DNA of 64,000 nucleotides from Planctomycetaceae bacterium (lineage in GTDB: Bacteria; Planctomycetota; Planctomycetia; Pirellulales; Pirellulaceae): positions 1-64,000 of the forward strand of contig PKCN01000393.1 of assembly GCA_002862205.1 (NCBI GenBank), read 5' to 3'. The position numbers and the translations under genes are program-made. Below the pieces are notes generated by a model. It worked only from the letters and a program-made list of their open reading frames with translations. It was not told where the DNA came from and did no database searches. This document shows, piece by piece, positions 1-8,555 of this stretch. The first letter of the stretch is position 1. The number at the start of each line of letters is the position of its first letter.

Positions 1-122
1 CGTTTAAATCGGCAACGTTTAAATCGGCAACGTTTAAATCGGCAACGTTTAAATCGGCAACGTTTAAATCGGCAACGTTTAAATCGGCAACGTTTAAATC
101 GGCAACGTTTAAATCGGCAACG
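1..122. repeat. 15-bp tandem array, unit cgtttaaatcggcaa, 8 full copies, running off the left window edge
   Basis: Direct reading: eight perfect copies from 1 to 120, then 'cgtgcctg'. Confidence 0.98.
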
Positions 123-415
123 TGCCTGATGTTGAACGACAGAGCACCTATTGCCCGTCTGCCAAAAGGCTTTGGTGCATCGTGACTGGCATCAATTGAA
201 GAGGCACATCCCTGATGGAAACTGTTGCCATCGTTGTGCCTTTCACATTCCCGGTCGCTTTGAGCCTGAAGCAGGTTGGTGGGGTCAGCAAAGGCAACGC
301 GTCTCCATTGCCCCAAACCGTTCAAACCGCCAGTGCTGTTGAAACTGACAAAGCAGCCCGAACGAATTCAACCTGCTCGAGGGGGCCAACACATTCAGAA
401 TCGGAAACAACGCAA

Positions 416-2427
416 ATGAACCTGCAAACATCGACCCCACCTCTGACACAAGCTGAGCTGAAATCGATCCACCAAACGGCATGTCGTCTCGTCATAGCAG
501 CAGTCAGGAACGAGGTATTCGCCGCGCATACAGCACTTGGAAAAATCGCGAATTAGACGTCACAGGAACCTTTGTCACGCTAAAAATAGGCAATACCCTT
601 CGAGGTTTCTGTGGGATGCTGGGAGCCTCCATTTCTCTGGCCAAAGCGATTGCCGATTCTGCAACACAAACCGCGTTGAACAACCCGAGAATGGCTCCAG
701 TCACTTTCATCGAACTACCATAGCTCACACTCTCGACTTCCGTTCTTGACACTCCACTGTCGATTAATCTGATGAGTGAGGAGCAGATCAACTCCATCAA
801 AACTGGGCAGCGTGGGCTTCGTGTCCGCCAGAAAAATCATACGTGTCTTTGAGTGCCAATTGTGGCAAAAGAAGAGGGCTGGAATACTCGAAAATCTCTC
901 GTTGCAGTTTGCAACAAATCAGGACTTGCAGCAGCAATCTGAAAATGTGCGGATACTCTGGTCAAAAATTTTTATGAAATGGCTTATTCAGCCAGTTTCA
1001 TCTCCTTGAATAATGAACCGCAAGAGCCCGCACTGAGCCAGAAAAATCTACGGAAACTCACGCTCTGGATAGAATCAAATTTAGCCGCAATGCAACCCGG
1101 TGTTACTCAGTGTTGCTACGCAACCAAGGTGAACAGCGAGAGTTTTGCTGGTGTCGCCCTGCTGGTATCTGACGACTCGGATCAGGAATTTGGTTTGATG
1201 CAAACCGTTATCAGGAATGGAATGCCTCTCCAGCCCAGCGTATTCCTTTCAACCGAGGCAGAAGCAAAGCATTTCGAAGGCTTGAAAGAAGGTGGTAAAA
1301 AGTGAATCACCACAGCGATTCTCTCACACCTGATTCATCATGGCCTTGACGGTCACTTCGACACCAAAGAGGTGAGCCCTCAGGCCCGCGATATTCTCGC
1401 GACTGATGGCCAACGCTAGATCCCTTATCGATGATCCCGAAAAATGTGTAAACGAACTCGTACACGGGGCCCTCGGTGCTGAACGTTTTGGAAAAGGGTG
1501 CTTCATGATTTATTCAGCAAAATGTGACTCGAGCTTCACTCGCTTTTCGGTTTCTTCAGGTGCTCCATCCATTGCACCTGCCCCCGAACGCGGACGTGCA
1601 GTCGCTGGAATTTCCTACCCCAAGGGAGACTCAGATCGCGAATCTCTGATAGATGAAATCTTGGATCAACTTGCCACGAACCAGCATTCCCTTGCGCAAC
1701 GCCGACCGGTCAACTCAGCCATGGTCCCACATGCCGGAATTCGGCATTCCGGCCATATCATGGCCGATGTGTGGTCACGAATTGACCTACCCCGTGACAT
1801 TCTCATCCTGAGTCCAAAACACACTTCCGATGATGTCACTTGGACAGTCGCGCCGCACGAAAAGTGGGCATTGTCTGATTCCGAAAGCATCTCAGGGAAC
1901 TTGGAATTCGCAACCATGCTCGCTGAACATGTGCCAGGCTGAATATGTGCCAGGCATGGAACCGGACTCGGCCATACATCGCCCAGAACACGGAATCGAA
2001 GTTCAGTTGCCATTTCTGTATCGGTTTGCCCCCGATTCACGGATCACGGCCATCGCAATGGACGATGCAGCCCATTCAGATTTACACGAAGCAGCGCAAG
2101 CGTTGGCAGCCCTGATCAAGCGTCTTCCCAGACCACCACTGCTTGCAATCCGCAGTGCCATGAATCACTTCGCTCAAAATGGGAAAAAACCGTGGACGGG
2201 ACCAAATCGCGTAGGAAAGACTCACTGCGATGAATTCTCAAGGGCTTTTCGATACCTGCAAAAAAAAGAGCATCTGCATGTGTGGCCAAATTCCTGCCGC
2301 ACTTATTCTTCTAACCTTGCATTACATGCAGGCCACGGGCAATTACCGAAAAATCGCATATGCATCATCCGCGGAAGTCTCTGGTGACGTATCCAGAGTG
2401 GTTGGCTACGCCAGCGTACTTTTCTAG
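416..2427 (+). pseudogene. Degraded AMMECR1-MEMO fusion (AmmeMemoRadiSam system A/B type)
   Basis: AMMECR1-like pieces: LTQAELKSIHQTACRLVIAAV (frame 2), GTFVTLKIGNTLRGFCGMLG...NNPRMAPVTFIELP*LTLSTSVLDTPLSI...IKTGQRGLRVRQ...VAKEEGW (frame 1, in-frame stops at 721, 850, 940). MEMO-like pieces: MVPHAGIRHSGHIMADV...ILILSPKHT (frame 2), PEHGIEVQLPFLYRF...AMNHFA (frame 3), MCGQIPAALI...YASSAEVSGDVSRVVGYASVLF (frame 1). Confidence 0.9.
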
Positions 2428-2549
2428 ATTGTGTGTGTAGGAAACTGAAACCGTTGATCTACCATATCCCGTTCACTTGGTGGTGATTCGATTTCATTCC
2501 GCCGAATCACGCGTTCCATCAAACCACCTTTGCCCGAACTGAGAAATTG

Positions 2550-3113
2550 ATGTCTGACAAGGTCCTCATCATCGTAGGCGATGCTACCGAAACTCTGGAC
2601 ACCATGTACCCGTATTATCGCTTACAGGAAGCAGGGTTTACCCCCGTCGTGGCAGCTCCCGAACAGCGTCTCTATCAAATGGTGATGCACGAGATCAAGC
2701 CGGGGTGGACCATTACGAAAGAGTGGGAAGGCTATACGATTCAGGCCGACATCGCCTTCGCGCAGATCAACCCCGAAGAGTACGTCGGCATCTTGTTCAG
2801 TGGCGGCAGGGCACCCGAATACATTCGCTACGACAAGGATCTGGTGCGAGTGACAAAGCATTTCTTTGAAACCAACAAGCCCGCGGCGAGCGTTTGCCAC
2901 GGAGTTGAGATTCCGGCTTATGCAGACTGTGTCCGCGGTCGTCGCATGGCCACCGTTCCAAAATGCAAATTCGATCTGGAAGTTTGCGGTGGCATTTTTG
3001 TCAATGAAGCCTGTGTCATTGATGGCAATCTGGTAAGCGGACGTACATTTCACGACAACGGGCACTATGTGGGACCATGGATCAAATTGCTTGAACAAGC
3101 AAGAGACGCCTAA
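2550..3113 (+). CDS. DJ-1/PfpI family protein
   Basis: KVLIIVGDATETLDTMYPYYRLQEAGFTPVVAAP ... ASVCHG nucleophile-elbow-like motif; alternative TTG start at 2547. Confidence 0.9.
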   Translation: MSDKVLIIVGDATETLDTMYPYYRLQEAGFTPVVAAPEQRLYQMVMHEIKPGWTITKEWEGYTIQADIAFAQINPEEYVGILFSGGRAPEYIRYDKDLVRVTKHFFETNKPAASVCHGVEIPAYADCVRGRRMATVPKCKFDLEVCGGIFVNEACVIDGNLVSGRTFHDNGHYVGPWIKLLEQARDA

Positions 3114-3154
3114 CGGCTGCATCAGCATCGATTGACGTCCGCCTACGTGGGGCG

Positions 3155-3198
3155 CTGAGGCTTGTCCTGAGGCTTCTCCTGAGGCATGTCCTGAGGCA
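3155..3198. repeat. 12-bp tandem repeat (ctgaggcttgtc-like), about 3.7 copies
   Basis: ctgaggcttgtc / ctgaggcttctc / ctgaggcatgtc / ctgaggca. Confidence 0.95.
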
Positions 3199-3323
3199 CA
3201 GAAGTGGCAATCACCTGCGGAAAGATCCAGCAATTTCTGCTTTCGAAAAAGAGAGCAGCCTGCGGGACGCTTTTTTGTTATTCTCAAGCACTCTGATACC
3301 GTACTTCCCATGGTCCCGAACGC

Positions 3324-4334
3324 ATGTCATCCATTCTCCCGATCATCGATGCTGGGCTGCCCACGGGAGTCGTCGAGCCATTCGCATCACGTGTTGCTCG
3401 CGAGGCAGCCACACTGACTCGTAGTACGTTGATTGACCTGCAAATCAATCTTGGCAAACTTTGCAACCAGACCTGCACCCACTGCCATGTAGATGCAGGT
3501 CCAACAAAAACGGCCGAGAACATGACTCCGCAAACTGCAAAACGCATCTGCGAACTGGCAGACAGGTGCGAATCGCTCACAGCGGTCGACCTGACCGGTG
3601 GTGCTCCTGAGCTCAACTCAAGCTTTCGCAAACTTGTGCGTCACTTTCGCAACAGTGGCTTGAGGATCACTGACCGCTGCAACCTCACCATCCTCTCGGA
3701 ACCCGGACAGAAAGACTTGGGTGATTTCCTTGCCTCACACCAAGTCGAAATTGTCGCGTCATTACCATGCTACCTCGAAGACAATGTTGATGCACAACGT
3801 GGCTCGGGTGTATTCCAACGCAGCATCGAGGGGCTGCAACAACTCAATGCGTTGGGCTATGGTCAAAGTAACAGCGAGTTAAAACTGAATCTCGTTTTCA
3901 ATCCAACCGGACCAGCACTGCCACCAGACCAGACGGTTCTGGAAAGAGATTACAAGCGCGAACTGAAGAAACGCTACGATGTCGAATTCAATCGCTTGTT
4001 TGCGATTACCAATATTCCCATCAAACGATATGCAAAGTTCCTGAAGAAGCGGGGAGTACTGACAGATTACATGCAAATGCTCGAAGCAGCGTTCAATCCA
4101 CAGGCCGTACGTGGAGTGATGTGCAAAGAGATGCTCTCGATCGGGTGGGATGGACAGTTATTCGACTGTGATTTTAACCAGATGCTTGGGATGCCGGTTG
4201 CCGGAAGGTCATCGCAGACGGTATGGAACATTGACTCATTTGACCAATTCATTCACCAACGCGTTGCAGTCGCTGACCACTGTTACGGCTGTACTGCCGG
4301 CGCAGGCAGCAGTTGCGGTGGTGCTGTTACCTGA
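3324..4334 (+). CDS. arsS: Arsenosugar biosynthesis radical SAM protein ArsS-like
   Basis: Radical SAM motif CNQTCTHCHVDAGPT, VDLTGGAPELN, conserved C-terminus DHCYGCTAGAGSSCGGAV. Confidence 0.9.
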   Translation: MSSILPIIDAGLPTGVVEPFASRVAREAATLTRSTLIDLQINLGKLCNQTCTHCHVDAGPTKTAENMTPQTAKRICELADRCESLTAVDLTGGAPELNSSFRKLVRHFRNSGLRITDRCNLTILSEPGQKDLGDFLASHQVEIVASLPCYLEDNVDAQRGSGVFQRSIEGLQQLNALGYGQSNSELKLNLVFNPTGPALPPDQTVLERDYKRELKKRYDVEFNRLFAITNIPIKRYAKFLKKRGVLTDYMQMLEAAFNPQAVRGVMCKEMLSIGWDGQLFDCDFNQMLGMPVAGRSSQTVWNIDSFDQFIHQRVAVADHCYGCTAGAGSSCGGAVT

Positions 4335-4361
4335 ACTAGAACCCGAACGAAAAAGATAGAC

Positions 4362-5516
4362 ATGTCCAACACGCTCGACACTGAAAATGCTGTCCGCGAA
4401 CGATATTCAGCGGCAGCGCAGCAGCGGGAAGCTGAACTCTGTTGCCCGGTGGACTATGACGCGCAGTATTTGAAGATCATCCCACAGGAAGTCATCGACC
4501 GCGACTATGGCTGCGGAGATCCTTCGAAGTGGATTCAGCCGGGTGAAACGGTCCTTGATTTGGGAAGCGGAGGGGGAAAGATCTGCTTCATTGCGACACA
4601 GGTCGTGGGCCCAGAAGGAAAAGTGATTGGCGTGGACATGAATGACACCATGCTGCAACTCGCTCGGCAAAGTCAGACCGAAGTCGCTGCCAAGGTTGGT
4701 TACGACAACGTGCATTTTCACAAAGGAAAAATTCAGGACATGGCCATCGACCGCGACCGCATCGATGCCTATCTGGCAGAACACCCCGTCACCAACGAGT
4801 CTGGCCTGCAGGAACTCGAGTCGATGCTCCAAAGCATGCGGAAAGAAACCCCCATGATCGCCGACAATTCCATCGATGTCGTTGTAAGCAATTGTGTCTT
4901 GAATCTTGTTGATGCATCCGAAAAAGAACAGTTGTTTCAGGAAATATTCCGCGTCCTCAAGCCAGGCGGACGTGCGGTGATCAGTGATATCGTCAGCGAC
5001 GAGTCAGTGCCGCAACACCTTCAAAATGATCCCGAACTGTGGAGCGGATGCATCTCAGGAGCGTTTCAGGAAACCGAGTTCCTGAGAGCATTTGAGAGAG
5101 CAGGATTCTATGGATGCGAGATGCCGGTCCTGCAGGAGAAACCGTGGCAAACGGTCGAAGGAATCGAGTTCCGATCAGCTACCGTCATCACCTACAAAGG
5201 TAAAGAAGGCCCGTGCGATGACTACAACGAAGCAGTGATCTACCGTGGACCTTTCACAAAGGTGCATGACGACAGTGGAAATGTTTTCCGCCGCGGTGAG
5301 AGGACTGCGGTCTGCCGTAACACCTTCACTCTCATGACACGAGCTCCCTACGCCGAGAATTTCATCCCCGTCCCACCGCATCAAATCGTGCAGGACGCCC
5401 ATGCTAAACCGATGACCTGTGACGGGCATGAAAGATCACCCAAGGTCACCAAAGGCATGAGTTACGATCTTACAATCGTTGGCGATGACTGCTGCGGCAC
5501 AAGCGACTGCTGCTAA
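4362..5516 (+). CDS. SAM-dependent methyltransferase, arsenite methyltransferase (ArsM)-like
   Basis: ELCCPVDY, VLDLGSGGGKICFIA, VVSNCVLNLV, ISGAFQE; Cys-rich tail DDCCGTSDCC; directly downstream of arsS. Confidence 0.85.
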   Translation: MSNTLDTENAVRERYSAAAQQREAELCCPVDYDAQYLKIIPQEVIDRDYGCGDPSKWIQPGETVLDLGSGGGKICFIATQVVGPEGKVIGVDMNDTMLQLARQSQTEVAAKVGYDNVHFHKGKIQDMAIDRDRIDAYLAEHPVTNESGLQELESMLQSMRKETPMIADNSIDVVVSNCVLNLVDASEKEQLFQEIFRVLKPGGRAVISDIVSDESVPQHLQNDPELWSGCISGAFQETEFLRAFERAGFYGCEMPVLQEKPWQTVEGIEFRSATVITYKGKEGPCDDYNEAVIYRGPFTKVHDDSGNVFRRGERTAVCRNTFTLMTRAPYAENFIPVPPHQIVQDAHAKPMTCDGHERSPKVTKGMSYDLTIVGDDCCGTSDCC

Positions 5517-5642
5517 GTGTTCCAACGGACCCTAACAGAGCAACAAGAATACTATTGGATGCGTGACTTGACCAGAACGCGTGCGATCTGTCATTTCCGG
5601 AGCGCAGTCGGAATGTTTTTCGTGCCAATCAAGATCGTGTGA

Positions 5643-7145
5643 TCAAGCGAAATTCTCAACCACGCCGACACCCTGCACGCCAGACTCGCGAAGTCGGTAG
5701 GAAAACTCGTTGATTGCCAGCGTATCAGTCCGAGTCATGTCGCGCACGATAATCGCACTGTCTACAGCAGACGCACACTGGTGAATCTGTGTCGATTGTG
5801 ATGTCGGTCCATCGAGGATGATCAGCTCAAATTTGTCTTTCAAGCGGTCGACCAATTGAACGACTTCGTAACCTGTAGCGGCGTTTTTTCCTTTTGGTGG
5901 CATCAAGGGAATCAGCGTCACACCATCTTCCACCGCATGAACCGCGACTTCTTTGATCGGCAATCCTGCGCGAATGGTATCAACCCAGCCGTACTGCAAT
6001 TCCAGCCGTAGCTCATTGGCCAAATCCGGCTGTTCAATGTTCGCATCCACCAGAGCCACACGTTTACCTGCTGCTGCGGCGGCCATGGCCAATCCTATAG
6101 CGACACTGCTACGTCCTTCGCCAGTTTTGGTGCTGGTGATAATCACGCTATTGAGCCCCGACTCTATCGCATCGGATATCCGCTCAGCGATCTGCTGAAA
6201 TAGACTGCCCTCAAAAAACAGGTCTGCGACCGTTGTCGGTACGTCCAGCACATCAACCTCCCAGACGGCCTGAAAAGGCTTAAGCCCACCCTGCTGATTG
6301 ACCTGATCCGGATGCACAGAAGCTGCCTCAGCGACCTGCTCACAGGAGGAACTTGATTGGTTACTTTCCTGCCCGGCCGCAGAAGCAGTATCAAATCGTT
6401 GCGAATCGGGTGACATTTCAGCACCACCCAAGGCGGCTGCAGCAAAAGGATTTTCGATGATTAATTCAGAAACTTCTGTATCAAGTTCCCGAACATCGCT
6501 ATTGGCCGCCGATCCCGACAGGTGCTCACATGGCTGTTGATCAATTGTTGGCGATTCGTTTTGGAGTGTAAACCCGGAGGCCAGACTGGCGGGATCCGCT
6601 TGCCGCATCCCTCGCAATACTTCTTCAGGATCGACGTTGCTGATTTCGTCATTTACGAAACTGGCAGCATCAGTGAATGTCGAAGCATACGCATCTTGAA
6701 TATGATGAACGAAATTCCCCGACTGCCCCTTCGCTTCTGCATCATTTCCGTTCGTTTTCGGAGCGATGGGGTCCGCATCTGTTTGGACATCTTGCATGCC
6801 TGTATCGCCATCACGCAGTTCAAACGAATGGAACTGGTCACCCGTCAATGCTTCGAGATGTGGTCTTGGAATTCCATTTTCCGCATAGTCTGCGCGGGAC
6901 ACCTGATCAGCATGTTGATCAACCCACACACGGGCTGTCGACGCTACCGACTGATCTAAGCGCAGCCCTCCGACCCCATCATCATCAGAAGCGGGGCTGT
7001 GTCCCTGCGGCTGCATGGTCTGAGCAGACTCGATTCCCTGCGGCGCTGGAGATTCTGAGCCGGTGCCTCTCAAAGGAGTCTCGCCAGGCTGATCACTGGC
7101 GAATCGTCTTCGTGAAAACGTTTTGACAAAAGTTTGATCACTCAT
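5643..7145 (-). CDS. CpsD/CapB (BY-kinase)-like P-loop ATPase with long N-terminal extension
   Basis: C-terminal SVIITSTKTGEGRSSVAIGLAMAAAAAGKRVALVDANIEQPDLA ... FELIILDGP. Confidence 0.8.
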   Translation of the reverse strand: MSDQTFVKTFSRRRFASDQPGETPLRGTGSESPAPQGIESAQTMQPQGHSPASDDDGVGGLRLDQSVASTARVWVDQHADQVSRADYAENGIPRPHLEALTGDQFHSFELRDGDTGMQDVQTDADPIAPKTNGNDAEAKGQSGNFVHHIQDAYASTFTDAASFVNDEISNVDPEEVLRGMRQADPASLASGFTLQNESPTIDQQPCEHLSGSAANSDVRELDTEVSELIIENPFAAAALGGAEMSPDSQRFDTASAAGQESNQSSSSCEQVAEAASVHPDQVNQQGGLKPFQAVWEVDVLDVPTTVADLFFEGSLFQQIAERISDAIESGLNSVIITSTKTGEGRSSVAIGLAMAAAAAGKRVALVDANIEQPDLANELRLELQYGWVDTIRAGLPIKEVAVHAVEDGVTLIPLMPPKGKNAATGYEVVQLVDRLKDKFELIILDGPTSQSTQIHQCASAVDSAIIVRDMTRTDTLAINEFSYRLRESGVQGVGVVENFA

Positions 7146-7156
7146 AACAAACAGAA

Positions 7157-8320
7157 TCAGTTGGAAGGTGATGGATAATTCGGGCTAACTGTGCTACCTG
7201 AGGAAACACGGGGAAAATACTTCGACCAATCAGTGATACCGGCGGGTGTAGCCGTTTGCTGATATCTGGAATTCTGAATTTCTGGTACTGCAATCCCATA
7301 ACCGGTTGGTTGCCCGGTTTGTCTTGGCTGGCTGGGCTGCGACGAAAACTGATTTGCACGGTTAGCCGCTGCGCTGGCAGGAGAGGCGAGCGACGCTTGC
7401 AGCTGCGGAAACTGTCCACCTGCAGAACCTGACTTGGTAGCGACAACGGAAGCTTTCGAATCGGATCCCCCATTCGATTCCACAGGCTGGCTGAGCAAAG
7501 CACTACTGGTGTCGACACTCGTGGCAACCTTAATTTCTTCCGATGCCAACAAGGAACCACTAGCAAGCTCGCCTTCGGGCGTCTCAGCACCCACCAAAGT
7601 ACGATCAGTCTCTCGAATTGGCATGATCTCGGGATCACCGTCGACCGGGGTGTTGGGTAGGCTGATCTCATCTCCAGAATCGTATTCGAGCCAATCACGA
7701 CCATCTGCAAGCGATGCATCAGGGGGATCATTTTTGCCTGCACGACCGGTGTACAAGGCAGCGGCAACTACAACCAGAAGCAGGGCGACCACAATTCCGT
7801 GCGAGCCGATGGAATCCATCCATGATCGTCCGGCCGGCCTGTCTGTCGAAGCGAGTGGAGTCACTTCAGCACCATCGGAAGACGACTGATTCCCCGCATA
7901 ACGCGAAATTGACTCGCGGTTGATACCCTCTGATCGACCGTTGGCCGGGGTTTCGACGCCATCGACGACTGCAGGCGGTGTTGGGAAACGTGGTTGATCG
8001 TCGCTTTGTCTTCGCTGCGGCGCAGGATCAGCTCGGTCGTGCATGGCGGAATCTAACCCTGCCAGCTTCTCGGCAGATTCCGTGTTTCCGAACGGCATCT
8101 CAGCCACCCGACTGGTAAAATCCTGAGAATTCGGGGTTGATGCAACTCCCGAGTTCTCGGTTAGTCCTGCTGCTCTTGGACTATCGATACGCAAATTTGG
8201 AAGCTGGAAAAGGGTGGGAGGCAAAGCACTCGAAGGACCAGACAGCCTGGCCAAATCGGGATTTCCTTCGGAGAATTGCGGTATTTCCCCCTCATCTGGC
8301 CATTGTGGCGAGACGGTCAT
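7157..8320 (-). CDS. Hypothetical single-pass membrane protein, putative partner of the downstream ATPase
   Basis: Internal TM segment SHGIVVALLLVVVAAALYTG flanked by Ser/Pro/Gln-rich disordered regions; start ATG 8320 preceded by AGGAAGA; 11 bp upstream of the ATPase ORF. Confidence 0.7.
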   Translation of the reverse strand: MTVSPQWPDEGEIPQFSEGNPDLARLSGPSSALPPTLFQLPNLRIDSPRAAGLTENSGVASTPNSQDFTSRVAEMPFGNTESAEKLAGLDSAMHDRADPAPQRRQSDDQPRFPTPPAVVDGVETPANGRSEGINRESISRYAGNQSSSDGAEVTPLASTDRPAGRSWMDSIGSHGIVVALLLVVVAAALYTGRAGKNDPPDASLADGRDWLEYDSGDEISLPNTPVDGDPEIMPIRETDRTLVGAETPEGELASGSLLASEEIKVATSVDTSSALLSQPVESNGGSDSKASVVATKSGSAGGQFPQLQASLASPASAAANRANQFSSQPSQPRQTGQPTGYGIAVPEIQNSRYQQTATPAGITDWSKYFPRVSSGSTVSPNYPSPSN

Positions 8321-8358
8321 GCGATCTTCCTGAATGGTCGAGTTCTGGATGGTGGAAG

Positions 8359-8405
8359 TCGAGAGGCGGTGAGACGGGTGAACCCGTCTTTGCCACGTTT
8401 CTCGA
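8359..8405. other. Nested inverted repeat (tcgaga...agacgggt-ga-acccgtct...tctcga) in the metH divergent intergenic region
   Basis: 8-bp perfect inner arms at 8372-8389 and 6-bp outer arms at 8359-8364 and 8400-8405. Confidence 0.6.
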
Positions 8406-8555
8406 GAGCCGGAAAGCACTTGTGCGATCTTTCTGCATCTGCGGAATAGCCAAACTCAGACGCTGAGGCAAGATTGAATATGGATCTCTTTCAGTTCGGG
8501 TTGTGAATCAGGAGCGTTGAAACGAAACTATTAGCAATCCAATCGATACATTTTC

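Noticed and set aside
1-122. CRISPR array
   Set aside because: Units are 15 bp, directly adjacent and without spacers; no cas genes nearby.
1-240. Genuine pentapeptide-repeat protein (minus strand ADLNV repeats)
   Set aside because: The pattern fits A(D/N)LXX, but it follows directly from a perfect 15-bp DNA repeat. There is no clear start or RBS and no sequence variation between units, so I report it only as a repeat element.
850-942. TGA read as Sec or Trp (recoding) in the AMMECR1 region
   Set aside because: The TGA at 940 sits where AMMECR1 proteins often have Trp, but TAG at 721 and several frameshifts occur in the same gene, and TGA terminates many intact genes here. Decay is the simpler explanation.
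2622-3311. 229-aa minus-strand ORF
   Set aside because: Antisense to the DJ-1/PfpI gene; its N-terminal ASGEASGQA comes from the 12-bp repeat.
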